DNA of 64,000 nucleotides from positions 1,116,001 through 1,180,000 of the forward strand of contig NZ_FNKU01000001.1 in assembly GCF_900100365.1 (NCBI RefSeq), read 5' to 3'. The stretch is from Pseudomonas cannabina (lineage in GTDB: Bacteria; Pseudomonadota; Gammaproteobacteria; Pseudomonadales; Pseudomonadaceae). The notes below the pieces were generated by a model. The model ran no database searches. It was not told where the DNA came from and worked only from the letters and a program-made list of their open reading frames with translations. Positions 1 to 9,010 of this stretch are shown here, in pieces; the first letter of the stretch is position 1, and each line of letters opens with the position of its first letter. The position numbers and the translations under genes are program-made.

Positions 1-1078
1 GCGGGATGGTTCCGTCCATGCAGTAATAGTCGGGCGAAAGACGCCCGACAGCCGGGAAAGCGTTCTTGCGTCCGGCCCAGAAACGCACGCGCTCAGCTTC
101 GTCTCTGGCCTGTCGCACCTCGGTGGCACCCGCGCGTTCCAGCACCTCGCGGACGCGTTCGCAATCGGCGTGCACGTCGACTTCGACGCCATCGAGTTCG
201 CACAGCAGAATGGCTTCGGCATCGACCGGATAGCCGGCGTGGATGAAGTCCTCGGCCGCGCGGATCGACAGGTTGTCCATCATCTCCAGCCCGCCGGGAA
301 TAATGCCTGCTGCGATGATGTCGGCCACCGCGCGCCCGGCTTTCTCGACCGAGTCGAAGGCGGCGAGCAGCACTTTGGCCACCTGCGGGCGAGGCAGCAG
401 CTTGACGGTGACTTCAGTGATGATGCCGAGCATGCCTTCAGAGCCGGTAAACAATGCCAGCAAGTCAAAGCCCGGCGAATCCAGCGTGTCGCCGCCCAGT
501 GTCATGGGCTCGCCTTCAATCGTCAGGATCTCGACCTTGAGCAGGTTGTGCACGGTCAGCCCGTATTTCAGGCAGTGCACGCCGCCGGCGTTTTCCGCGA
601 CGTTGCCGCCGATGGAACAGGCGATTTGCGAGGACGGGTCGGGCGCGTAATACAGGCTATGTGGCGCGGCGGCCTGGGAAATGGCGAGGTTGCGCACGCC
701 GGGTTGTACGCGTGCGAGGCGGGCCGCAGGGTTGATGTCGAGGATCTGGTTGAAGCGCGCCATGACCAGCAACACGCCTTTTTCCAGCGGCAGCGCGCCG
801 CCTGACAAACCTGTGCCCGCGCCGCGTGCCACCACGGGAATAGCGCGTTGATGGCAGCGCTTGAGCAACGTTTGCAGCTCTTCGAAATGGCGGGGCAAGA
901 CCACCAGCATCGGCGTGCTGCGATAGGCCGACAATCCGTCACATTCGTAAGGCCGCAGCTCTTCGGGGCGATGCAGGATATCCAGATCGGGCAACAGGCG
1001 CTGCAGGTCATGCAGCAGCTGGTGCTTGTCGACAGCAGGCAACACGCCATCGATGCGTTCGTCGTACAGAATATTCAT
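1..1078 (-). CDS. glcD: Glycolate oxidase FAD-binding subunit GlcD (3' end outside window)
   Basis: The minus-strand frame opens with MNILYDERIDGVLPAVDK and runs off the left edge after about 359 codons; GlcD proteins are near 500 residues, so roughly the last 140 are missing. It carries the PCMH-type FAD-binding signature: ARGAGTGLSGGALPLEKG near residue 85, then a GGNVAENAGG loop. GlcD, with GlcE and GlcF, oxidises glycolate to glyoxylate and passes electrons to the membrane quinone pool. glcE and glcF would be expected further left. The usual divergent regulator glcC is absent from the upstream side, where a maiA remnant lies instead. The ATG at 1076-1078 is the only good start near the conserved N-terminus. 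Another FAD-linked 2-hydroxyacid dehydrogenase is possible but less likely. Confidence 0.88.
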   Translation of the reverse strand, partial: MNILYDERIDGVLPAVDKHQLLHDLQRLLPDLDILHRPEELRPYECDGLSAYRSTPMLVVLPRHFEELQTLLKRCHQRAIPVVARGAGTGLSGGALPLEKGVLLVMARFNQILDINPAARLARVQPGVRNLAISQAAAPHSLYYAPDPSSQIACSIGGNVAENAGGVHCLKYGLTVHNLLKVEILTIEGEPMTLGGDTLDSPGFDLLALFTGSEGMLGIITEVTVKLLPRPQVAKVLLAAFDSVEKAGRAVADIIAAGIIPGGLEMMDNLSIRAAEDFIHAGYPVDAEAILLCELDGVEVDVHADCERVREVLERAGATEVRQARDEAERVRFWAGRKNAFPAVGRLSPDYYCMDGTIP

Positions 1079-1173
1079 CAGGCCCCCAGCATTATTTTTA
1101 TCGGGTCAACCCATCCTAGCTCATTCAGCGCGTGGCCAGAGTTGACAGCCTTGCAGAGATCGCTCAATTTACG

Positions 1174-1185
1174 CATTACGTAATG
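1174..1185. promoter_or_regulatory. Perfect 12-bp palindrome upstream of glcD
   Basis: CATTACGTAATG is a perfect palindrome 96 bp upstream of the glcD start, in an AT-rich stretch. It could be an operator for a dimeric regulator of glcD. No known consensus is matched, so this is a position-based guess. Confidence 0.25.
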
Positions 1186-1215
1186 GAGTTATGAAAAAAA
1201 CAACAGTCAGCACCC

Positions 1216-1410
1216 ATGCGTTCAGCAAGCGACTCCGTGGACCTTTTCACTTATTACCGGTCAACCTCCAGTCATCGCGTGCGTATTGCACTGGCGCTGA
1301 AAGGGCTGGATCACACCGTGATCCCGGTCAACCTGATGCGTGTTGCTGATGTTTACCTGTTGCCTCGGTTGTACGCGGCACGTCGTTACGGTGCAGGGCT
1401 GGAGGTGTAG
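1216..1410 (+). pseudogene. maiA: Remnant of maleylacetoacetate isomerase (maiA)
   Basis: Only positions 1237-1335 resemble the N-terminus of the zeta-class glutathione transferase MaiA: VDLFTYYRSTSSHRVRIALA followed by LKGLDHTVIPVNL, with the SSxRVRIALA glutathione-binding motif. After about 33 residues the similarity stops, and the frame ends at 1410 with unrelated residues; a full MaiA has about 210. MaiA isomerises maleylacetoacetate to fumarylacetoacetate, between HmgA and FahA in tyrosine breakdown. In most pseudomonads maiA follows fahA, so this position upstream of hpd points to rearrangement. Nothing else recognisable lies between 1410 and the hpd ribosome-binding site. Confidence 0.7.
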
Positions 1411-1641
1411 CCGCGCATTCAGCGGGTCGAGCGCCTGGCCATGCAGCACCGGCCTTTCAGCAAGCGCATCCTGATGCACAATCGGACAAGCCGGAGTAGG
1501 CTGCCCTCATGAAGATTCTTGGTCTGCAACTGATTTTCGGTGATTTCCTCGCTCGCAGCGTGCGAGGTATTCCGTGTGCGCCGCCCGCAGGACAGTGATT
1601 GCGTCGTTTATTCACCCTCACTTTCCTGCAAGGAGCCAGTC

Positions 1642-2733
1642 ATGGCTGATCTTTACGAAGCTGACAAGTACGAAAATCCGATGGGCCTGATGGGCTTTGA
1701 ATTCATCGAATTCGCCTCACCGACCCCCAGCAGCCTTGAGCCCGTGTTCCAGATGATGGGCTTCACCAAGGTCGCGAACCACCGCTCCAAGGACGTGACC
1801 CTGTATCGCCAGGGCGCGATCAACCTGATCCTCAACAACGAGCCGCACAGCTTGGCGTCGTACTTTGCCGCCGAGCACGGGCCTTCGGTGTGTGGCATGG
1901 CGTTCCGCGTCAAGGATGCTCAAAAAGCTTACAACCGGGCGCTGGAACTGGGCGCGCAACCGCTGGAAATCGCCACAGGGCCCATGGAGTTGCGTTTGCC
2001 GGCCATCAAGGGCATTGGCGGCGCGCCGTTGTACCTGATCGATCGGTTTGGCGAAGGCACGTCGATCTATGACATCGATTTCAATTTCATCGAAGGCGTC
2101 GACCGCCATCCCGTCGGCGCAGGTCTGAAATTCATCGACCACCTGACCCACAACGTGTATCGCGGGCGCATGGCGTACTGGGCGAACTTCTACGAAAAAC
2201 TGTTCAACTTTCGTGAGCTGCGTTACTTCGACATCAAGGGCGAATACACCGGCCTGACCTCCAAGGCCATGACCGCGCCGGATGGCATGATCCGCATACC
2301 GCTGAACGAAGAGTCGTCGAAAGGCGCCGGGCAGATCGAAGAATTCCTGATGCAGTTCAACGGTGAAGGCATTCAGCACGTCGCCTTCTTCACCGATGAT
2401 TTGATCAAGACCTGGGACGCGCTGAAAGCCACGGGCATGCGCTTCATGACTGCGCCGCCGGATACCTATTACGAAATGCTTCAGGGGCGTCTGCCCGATC
2501 ACGGCGAGCCGGAAGCCGAACTCAAATCCCGCGGTATCCTGCTGGACGGCTCGTCCGAGGGCGGCGAACGCCGGCTGTTACTGCAGATATTCTCCGCCAC
2601 CCTTATGGGGCCGGTGTTCTTTGAGTTCATTCAGCGCAAAGGCGACGACGGCTTTGGCGAAGGCAACTTCAAGGCACTGTTCGAATCCATTGAACGCGAC
2701 CAGATCCAGCGCGGCGTGCTGACGCCGGATTGA
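1642..2733 (+). CDS. hpd: 4-hydroxyphenylpyruvate dioxygenase
   Basis: A 363-residue protein of normal family length that converts 4-hydroxyphenylpyruvate to homogentisate in the cytoplasm. It has two vicinal-oxygen-chelate domains. The 2-His-1-Glu iron ligands are visible in [12 protein letters not shown] (middle), [10 protein letters not shown] (about residue 240) and [20 protein letters not shown] (about residue 320). The start is the ATG preceded by CAAGGAG at 1629-1635; an open frame continues upstream but has no supported start. The gene appears fully intact, in contrast to the downstream enzymes of the same pathway in this window (hmgA, maiA), which makes homogentisate accumulation a realistic prediction. 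Confidence 0.97.
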   Translation: MADLYEADKYENPMGLMGFEFIEFASPTPSSLEPVFQMMGFTKVANHRSKDVTLYRQGAINLILNNEPHSLASYFAAEHGPSVCGMAFRVKDAQKAYNRALELGAQPLEIATGPMELRLPAIKGIGGAPLYLIDRFGEGTSIYDIDFNFIEGVDRHPVGAGLKFIDHLTHNVYRGRMAYWANFYEKLFNFRELRYFDIKGEYTGLTSKAMTAPDGMIRIPLNEESSKGAGQIEEFLMQFNGEGIQHVAFFTDDLIKTWDALKATGMRFMTAPPDTYYEMLQGRLPDHGEPEAELKSRGILLDGSSEGGERRLLLQIFSATLMGPVFFEFIQRKGDDGFGEGNFKALFESIERDQIQRGVLTPD

Positions 2734-2805
2734 CTGGCCCGAGAGGTTTAGCCCGGCTGTCTTTTGTTCCGCGCTCTGTCGCCTTTACCTGAAAGGAGGA
2801 TGTTT

Positions 2806-3894
2806 ATGCTTAAACGGACTGCGCTATTGCGTTTCGATCCAGCGCTTGTCTCATTGCGCGACGGCATTTCGGCAGCTCAACGGATGGGTGCCACGCTCTG
2901 GGTCGCCAACGATGAAACCACAAGCCTGGAACGGCTGACCGTTAAAAATACTGCGCCAGGCGAGGAGGTGATATGCGATGAGCACCGATCATTTTCACTC
3001 ATCGAATATTTGAAGTTGCCCATACCAAAGCCGGACGCGGAGATCGATATCGAGGGGCTGGCCTATGATCAGCACACGGGTTACCTCTGGGTGACGGGCT
3101 CCCATAGCCTGAAGCGCAAGAAGGCCAAAGCCGACAATCCCGTGCAGAAGAATATCAAGCAGCTATCGACGGTGGAGGCGGATGGCAATCGTTATTTGTT
3201 AGCCCGCATCCCGGTGGTTCAGGAGGGCGACAGCTATGTACTCGCCAAGAAGGTGGAGACCGATGCGCGCACGGCCGCGCAATTGAACGGTAATGAATTC
3301 GGCAATGACTTGATCAAGGAAATTGCAAAAGACGATCAACTGAAGGATTTTCTGCGCATCCCCGGTAAAGACAATGGCTTTGATATCGAAGGGCTGGCGG
3401 TCATCGGCTCGCGCCTGTTGTTAGGGTTGCGTGGTCCGGTACTCCGCGGTTGGGCCACCCTTCTGGAGATCGAACCCGAACTGAATAAAGACTCGACTGA
3501 TACGCTGGTGCTCAAGAAGATTGGCCCAGATAGACGCAGATACCGTAAACACTTCTTCGAGCTGAATGGCCTGGGTGTGCGTGACCTGTGCACCACTGGC
3601 GACGACTTGCTGATTCTGGCGGGGCCGACCATGGAGCTGGACGGTCCGGTGAAAGTCTTTCGCTGGCGCGGTGGCTTTGCCGGCGAAGAGAGCGTGATCT
3701 TCTCGGATCAACTGGAGCTCGTGATGGAGGTGCCTTTCGGGCAAGGCGTCGATCATGCCGAGGGCATGTGCCTGTTCGGCACGGATGAACAGGCCGGTGA
3801 TGAGCTGCTGATTGTCTACGATGCTGCCGCGCCGAGTCGCAAGCGTGGTGACACGGATGTAGAAGCGGACGTGTTTACGCCAGATCAGCGCTAA
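2806..3894 (+). CDS. DUF3616-type protein of unknown function
   Basis: A 362-residue soluble protein, no signal peptide. It contains repeats of the type IDIEGLAYD...LWVTGSHS and FDIEGLAVIGSRLLLGLRGPV, then VDHAEGMCLF and a closing LLIVYDA. This is the pattern of the DUF3616 family, probably a beta-propeller, whose function is unknown. Two in-frame ATGs lie close together (2800 and 2806). AGGAGG at 2794-2799 directly abuts the first, so the second, six bases downstream, is the better start. It follows hpd by 72 bp on the same strand, but nothing ties it to tyrosine breakdown. Confidence 0.72.
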   Translation: MLKRTALLRFDPALVSLRDGISAAQRMGATLWVANDETTSLERLTVKNTAPGEEVICDEHRSFSLIEYLKLPIPKPDAEIDIEGLAYDQHTGYLWVTGSHSLKRKKAKADNPVQKNIKQLSTVEADGNRYLLARIPVVQEGDSYVLAKKVETDARTAAQLNGNEFGNDLIKEIAKDDQLKDFLRIPGKDNGFDIEGLAVIGSRLLLGLRGPVLRGWATLLEIEPELNKDSTDTLVLKKIGPDRRRYRKHFFELNGLGVRDLCTTGDDLLILAGPTMELDGPVKVFRWRGGFAGEESVIFSDQLELVMEVPFGQGVDHAEGMCLFGTDEQAGDELLIVYDAAAPSRKRGDTDVEADVFTPDQR

Positions 3895-3926
3895 CCCGTT
3901 GCAATCGAAGAGCGCCGTCCTCGCAT

Positions 3927-4478
3927 TCAGCTCGTTTTCTGATAACCAGCGGGACGGCTACCCCCCATACGCTCACTGATCGCCACCGCTGTCTCCAAAA
4001 GACGCCTGGCCGCCAGGGTCTGCGCCTCATCAGTCAGCACTGACCCCGGCCCCACCACTGTAATCACGCCGACCAATTTGTTGCCCACGGCAAACAATGG
4101 AGACGACGCCGCGTTGATACCCGGCATCAGCATGCCCTGAATCTGGTGGACGCCAGTACTGCGGATCTGCTCGATGTGGCGTTCGATTTCGCGTAACTGA
4201 CCGGCACCCAGATGCGGCGTTTCCTGCTTGCGCAGCAGCGCAGTTTCACCCTCGGCCAGAAAGCTGTCGAATACCAGCCCGGTCGACGAACTGAGCAACG
4301 GCAGCACCGAGCCGATTTGCGTCACCAGCGTCACTGCACCGGTCGAGGGCTCGACATAGACCACGGTCGGGCCTTTGTTGCCCCACACCGCCAGAAAACA
4401 GGTCTGGTTCAGTTCGTCGCGCAGATTGGCCAGCCAGGAGGCCGACACTTTCAGCACATCCAGCTTGCCCAGCGACGC
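3927..4478 (-). pseudogene. hmgR: 5'-truncated IclR-family regulator (probable hmgR), DNA-binding domain lost
   Basis: The minus strand encodes an IclR effector domain: about 183 residues starting around [20 protein letters not shown] and including [34 protein letters not shown] and a C-terminal LLETAVAISERMGG. IclR proteins normally begin with a winged helix-turn-helix of about 80 residues; here that part, the start codon and the promoter are missing. Upstream of about 4478 the frame continues only as antisense of hmgA. HmgR-type IclR proteins repress homogentisate genes and are usually divergent from hmgA, which fits the arrangement. No DNA-binding regulator can be made from this remnant. 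Confidence 0.82.
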
Positions 4479-5687
4479 CAGAACTCCCCGCAACGGCATC
4501 CGCTCGGGCTGTACGCCGAGCAATTCTCGGGCACCGCGTTTACCGTCGCGCGCAGCGAAGCCCGGCGCACCTGGCTGTACCGTATCAAACCTTCGGCGAC
4601 GCATCCGCGCTATCAGCGCATGGACCGGCAAATCGTCGGCCATGCCCAGGGCCCGATCAATCCCAACCGCCTGCGCTGGAACGCTTTCGATATCCCGGCC
4701 GAGCCCACCGACTTCATTGATGGTCTGATTTGCCTGGCCAGCAGCTCGGCGGCCGATCAGGCCGAAGGCGTCAGCGTGTATGTCTATGCAGCCAACACCT
4801 CGATGCAACGAGCCTTTTTCAATGCCGATGGCGAGTGGCTGATCGTGCCGCAACAAGGGCGGCTGAGAATCGTCACCGAGCTGGGCGTGCTGGACATCGA
4901 GCCGCTGGAAATAGCCGTGTTGCCGCGCGGCCTGAAATTCAGCGTGCAACTGCTCGACGACAGCGCACGGGGTTACCTCTGCGAGAACCACGGTTGTGCC
5001 TTGCGCCTGCCGGAACTGGGGCCGATCGGCAGTAATGGTCTGGCCAACCCGCGTGATTTCTTGAGCCCGGTGGCCTGCTTCGAAGAGCTCGACGAGCCGC
5101 TGCCCCTGGTGCAGAAATTCCTCGGCGAACTGTGGGTGACGCAACTGGAGCATTCACCCTTCGACGTGGTGGGCTGGCACGGCAACAACGTGCCTTACAA
5201 GTATGATCTGCGGCGTTTCAATACCCTCGGCACGGTCAGCTACGATCACCCGGACCCATCGATTTTCACCGTGCTGACCTCGCCAGGCGTTGTTCACGGG
5301 CAGGCCAACATCGATTTTGTGATCTTCCCGCCGCGCTGGATGGTGGCCGAGAACACCTTCCGCCCGCCGTGGTTTCATCGCAACCTGATGAACGAGTTCA
5401 TGGGCCTGATCGATGGCGCCTACGACGCCAAGGCCGAAGGCTTCATGCCCGGCGGCTCGTCGTTGCACAACTGCATGAGCGCCCATGGGCCGGACAATGT
5501 CACGGCCGAAAAAGCCATCGCGGCCGACCTGAAACCGCACAAGATCGAAAATACCATGGCCTTCATGTTCGAAACCGGCAAAGTGCTGCGCCCCAGCCGC
5601 CACGCGCTGGACTGCCCGCAATTGCAGACTGATTACGATGCCTGCTGGAACGGCATGGCCAGGACGTTCAATAAGGAATCGCTTTGA
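4476..5687 (+). pseudogene. hmgA: 5'-truncated homogentisate 1,2-dioxygenase
   Basis: From [20 protein letters not shown] onward the sequence matches HmgA through to the C-terminus. The first roughly 29 residues, normally ending in a conserved GFGNEF segment, the start codon and the promoter are gone. The join with the truncated IclR gene lies near 4476-4479. Iron-site residues survive in [16 protein letters not shown] (His and Glu) and in the SAHGPD His. HmgA opens the homogentisate ring to maleylacetoacetate. The first in-frame ATG after the join is at 4620, which would remove about 75 residues of the native protein; no ribosome-binding site is evident. The stop overlaps the fahA start by one base, so fahA may also have lost its normal promoter. 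Confidence 0.85.
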
Positions 5688-6982
5688 TGAGCAGCTCTTC
5701 GAATCGACGCAGCTGGGTAGCGTCAGCCAACGGTCATGGCGATTTTCCATTGCAGAATCTGCCGTTGGGCGTGTTCAGTCACAATGGCGCAGAGCCGCGT
5801 GGCGGTGTGGCGATTGGCGATCTGATTCTCGACCTGCATGCCGCGGTAAATGGTGGTTTTTTTCAGGGGGCCGCCGCTGAAGCTGCCGAGGTCGCGAGCC
5901 GTGATCAACTCAACGATTTCTTTGAACTGGGCGCTGCTGCGCGCAGGGCGCTGCGCTCGGCACTGCTGCAATTGCTGGATGAAGACAGCCCGCAGCGCAC
6001 AGACCTGCAAGCGGCAACGAATGTGCTGCTGCCGATGCGCGAGTGCGCCATGCACCTGCCGGCGCGGGTTGGCGACTACACCGATTTCTATGTCGGCATT
6101 CACCACGCGCTGAACGTCGGCAAACTGTTTCGTCCGGACAACCCGCTGTTGCCCAACTACAAGTACGTGCCTATCGGGTATCACGGCCGGGCGTCCACCC
6201 TGTGCCCGTCCGGCACATCGATCAAACGGCCTGATGGGCAGACTCTGCCGCCCGGTCAGCAGATTCCTGAATTCGGTCCGTGTAAACGGCTGGATTACGA
6301 ACTGGAGCTGGGCGTGTGGATCGGCACCGGCAATGCGCAGGGCGAGGCCATTGGCATCGATCACGCAGCCGAGCATATCGCCGGATTCTGCCTGCTCAAC
6401 GATTGGTCGGCGCGCGACATCCAGGCCTGGGAATACCAGCCGTTGGGGCCGTTTCTGTCCAAGAGTTTTGCGACCACGCTTTCGCCCTGGGTGGTGACTG
6501 CCGAAGCCCTCGAACCGTTTCGCAGCCCCCAGCCGCCGAGACCCGAAGGCGATCCGCAGCCGCTGGCATACCTGCTCGATCAGAACGATCAGTTACAGGG
6601 CGCGCTGGATATCGAACTGGAAGTCCTGCTGCGCACCGAACGCATGAGCGCGCTGGGGATGGCGCCGTATCGACTGGGGCTGAGCAACTCGCTGAACATG
6701 TACTGGACCGTTGCGCAGATGGTTGCGCACCACAGCGTCAACGGCTGCAAACTGCAACCGGGCGACCTGCTCGGCACGGGCACCTTGTCCGGCTCGCAAC
6801 CGGGTCAGTTTGGCAGCCTGCTGGAGATGACCGAAGGCGGCAAACACATGATCACCCTGCCGGGTGGCGAGCAGCGCACGTTTCTGCAGAATGGCGACGA
6901 GGTGATCCTGCGTGCGCGCTGCCATCGGCAAGGGCAGGTGTCGATAGGCTTCGGCGAGTGCCGGGGCACCGTGTTGGGTTGA
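5687..6982 (+). CDS. fahA: Fumarylacetoacetase
   Basis: A 431-residue protein of normal length that hydrolyses fumarylacetoacetate to fumarate and acetoacetate, the last step of tyrosine breakdown. Conserved parts include DYTDFYVGIHHALNVGKLFR (catalytic His and metal Asp), the YELELGVWIG Glu ligand, and LLNDWSARDIQAWEYQPLGP with the following SKSF lysine. The ATG overlaps the hmgA stop in TGATG, the usual translational coupling of an hmgA-fahA operon. AAGGA at 5673-5677 serves as ribosome-binding site. The reading frame is intact, but upstream hmgA and the maiA remnant suggest the enzyme has no substrate in this strain. Confidence 0.95.
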   Translation: MSSSSNRRSWVASANGHGDFPLQNLPLGVFSHNGAEPRGGVAIGDLILDLHAAVNGGFFQGAAAEAAEVASRDQLNDFFELGAAARRALRSALLQLLDEDSPQRTDLQAATNVLLPMRECAMHLPARVGDYTDFYVGIHHALNVGKLFRPDNPLLPNYKYVPIGYHGRASTLCPSGTSIKRPDGQTLPPGQQIPEFGPCKRLDYELELGVWIGTGNAQGEAIGIDHAAEHIAGFCLLNDWSARDIQAWEYQPLGPFLSKSFATTLSPWVVTAEALEPFRSPQPPRPEGDPQPLAYLLDQNDQLQGALDIELEVLLRTERMSALGMAPYRLGLSNSLNMYWTVAQMVAHHSVNGCKLQPGDLLGTGTLSGSQPGQFGSLLEMTEGGKHMITLPGGEQRTFLQNGDEVILRARCHRQGQVSIGFGECRGTVLG

Positions 6983-7000
6983 ACCAGCGTTCGTGGCGTA

Positions 7001-7615
7001 TCAGCGGGTTATTTCATACCAGCCGAGGAACATGTTCAGCGCCGATTCGACGACATTGTCCTGCTCTGCGGGGGGCAGCAATGGCGCGTTGAACGTGACC
7101 TGCGGCCAGAATGCGAAGGACTTGAGCAGGGCGTGCATCTGCGTGGCGGCGAAGCCCGGTTCGACGGGCCTCAGACGACCGTCCTTCTGCGCAGCGCGAA
7201 TCCAGGCGCTGAAGGTTTCTTCGCGCTCATTGATGCGGGCCATCCACACCTGCGCCCGCTCGGGCGAATGAATGGTGGCGCCGACCACGACCCGTGCCAG
7301 ATCAATGAAACTGCTGTTGGTGAGGTTGCGCATCTTGCCCCATAACAAGTCTCGCAATTGCTCGCGCAGGCCGGTTTCTGCGCGATAAATCACTTCCGAT
7401 TGCGGCGGGGCGCAGTTCCACAGACGCTGCAGCATTTCCGCAAACAGCTCTTCCTTGCTGGGAAAATGGTTGTAGACCGTCCGTTTGGAAACCTCAGCCC
7501 GCGCCGCGATGCGATCCATGCTGGTAATCTCGAAGCCACGGTCACCAAACTCGGCAATGGCTGCCAGAACAATGGCTTCGCGTTTCTGATCGGTAAGGCG
7601 CATGGGTGCGGTCAT
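7001..7615 (-). CDS. TetR/AcrR-family transcriptional regulator
   Basis: A 204-residue protein with an N-terminal TetR helix-turn-helix (residues about 10-60): KREAIVLAAIAEFGDRGFEI, then MDRIAARAEVSKRTVYNHFPSKEELF. The C-terminal half is a typical variable ligand-binding domain. It is divergent from the metallo-beta-lactamase-fold hydrolase gene, and the intergenic region holds a palindrome at 7693-7707 that could be its operator. The ligand cannot be predicted. It ends 18 bp from fahA in convergent orientation. Confidence 0.88.
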   Translation of the reverse strand: MTAPMRLTDQKREAIVLAAIAEFGDRGFEITSMDRIAARAEVSKRTVYNHFPSKEELFAEMLQRLWNCAPPQSEVIYRAETGLREQLRDLLWGKMRNLTNSSFIDLARVVVGATIHSPERAQVWMARINEREETFSAWIRAAQKDGRLRPVEPGFAATQMHALLKSFAFWPQVTFNAPLLPPAEQDNVVESALNMFLGWYEITR

Positions 7616-7692
7616 AGGTTCGCTTCAAACGTGCGTTTAGAGAAATTTACACTCAGCAGTTTACTTGTCGCCAAGGATCATGCAAGCTTAAA

Positions 7693-7707
7693 ACTACACC
7701 GTGTAGT
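7693..7707. promoter_or_regulatory. Candidate TetR-type operator palindrome
   Basis: ACTACACCGTGTAGT is a 7+1+7 inverted repeat. It lies 78 bp upstream of the tetR start and about 100 bp upstream of the hydrolase ATG at 7811. Position and symmetry suit autoregulation by the divergent TetR protein; binding is inferred. Confidence 0.5.
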
Positions 7708-7889
7708 GTAAAACACTGTTACATATTTTCATCGGACATCCCGCAACGGGATTCACGTACAAAGTATGCACGGCTGGAGCCTCAACCTGTCCCCAGGAGT
7801 CAGCAAATCATGGCCTCGACCCATCAGAAAAAGGATGTCTCTTCACTGCCTGTCCTGTCTCGGCACGGCGCTACCGCAATCATGCGCCT

Positions 7890-8897
7890 GTGAAGCCGCT
7901 GGGGTTTTTCCGCACGCTCGGTATTTTCTGGGACCAGACGTTCAACAAACCCAAGGATACGCGCCCGGCAGGCGAGATTCCGGTGCAACCGCTGTCGCGC
8001 CAGCAATTGCTCGCGGCACCGAACAACACGGTGTATCGCCTCGGCCACTCGACAGTGCTGCTCAAACTGCGGGGCCGCTTCTGGATCACCGACCCGGTGT
8101 TCGCCGAGCGCGCGTCGCCTGTGCAGTGGGCGGGGCCGCAGCGCTTTCACCAGCCGCCGATCAGCCTGCAAGACCTGCCGCCGATCACCGGGGTGATTCT
8201 TTCGCACAATCATTACGATCACCTCGACCGCACGGCGATCAAGGCGCTGACCGACAAGACCGAGCACTTCCTGGCACCGCTGGGCGTGGGCGACACGCTG
8301 ATCGAGTGGGGCGTGCCCGCGCACAAGGTCCGGCAACTCGACTGGTGGCAGTCCACCGAGATTGAAGGCATCGAGTTTGTCGCCACGCCTTCGCAGCATT
8401 TCTCCGGGCGTACATTGCTCGACAGCAACCGCACACTGTGGGCGTCGTGGGTATTGATCGACGGTGATCAACGCATCTTTTTCAGTGGCGACACCGGCTA
8501 TTTCAACGGTTTCAAGACCATTGGCGAGCAGTACGGGCCGTTCGATCTGACCCTCATGGAAACCGGTGCCTATAACGTGCAATGGCCTCAAGTGCACATG
8601 CAGCCTGAAGAAACCCTGCAGGCGCACCTGGATTTGCGCGGTCGCTGGTTGTTGCCGATTCACAATGGCACGTTCGACCTGGCGATGCATGCCTGGCACG
8701 AGCCGTTCGACCGGATTCTGGCACTGGCCTGGGAGCAGAACGTATCGATCACCACGCCGATGATGGGCCAGCCGTTCTATGTGCAGTTTCCGTGTCGCGG
8801 CATGACTTGGTGGCTGGGTGTCGATGAGGTCGTCGAGCCCGACGCAGGACGCGTCGACACGGCCAGGTCTTGCAGTTGCCGTCGGCAAAATGCCTGA
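7890..8897 (+). CDS. Metallo-beta-lactamase-fold hydrolase (RomA/NAPE-PLD-like), 5' end probably frameshifted
   Basis: A cytoplasmic MBL-fold enzyme, 335 residues from the GTG at 7890. Metal-binding motifs are SHNHYDHLDR (HxHxDH), a SQHFSGR histidine, FFSGDTGYF and a C-terminal LPIHNGTFDLAMHAW. The layout is that of the UlaG/NAPE-phospholipase-D-like branch; the substrate is unknown. Another start is suggested at ATG 7811, which reads MASTHQKKDVSSLPV in a different frame and stops at a TGA before 7890. Adding one base near 7857 joins it to the main frame, giving SSLPVPVSARRYRNHAPVKP. Either the gene has a one-base deletion, or translation starts at the GTG without a clear ribosome-binding site. 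Confidence 0.8.
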   Translation: MKPLGFFRTLGIFWDQTFNKPKDTRPAGEIPVQPLSRQQLLAAPNNTVYRLGHSTVLLKLRGRFWITDPVFAERASPVQWAGPQRFHQPPISLQDLPPITGVILSHNHYDHLDRTAIKALTDKTEHFLAPLGVGDTLIEWGVPAHKVRQLDWWQSTEIEGIEFVATPSQHFSGRTLLDSNRTLWASWVLIDGDQRIFFSGDTGYFNGFKTIGEQYGPFDLTLMETGAYNVQWPQVHMQPEETLQAHLDLRGRWLLPIHNGTFDLAMHAWHEPFDRILALAWEQNVSITTPMMGQPFYVQFPCRGMTWWLGVDEVVEPDAGRVDTARSCSCRRQNA

Positions 8898-9010
8898 AGA
8901 CACTGTCGAAAGGCTGGACCGGTTTCGCGAAAGGGCAGTCTGATTGCCTTTTGATGCTATCTTGCTCGTGCAGACCTGATCCTCCGATCGCAGCGCCAGC
9001 GAGATGCCTC

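Noticed and set aside
3927..5153. A single 408-codon minus-strand protein across the IclR remnant and hmgA
   Set aside because: Only its C-terminal 183 residues are IclR-like; the remainder is antisense of hmgA opened up by the deletion.
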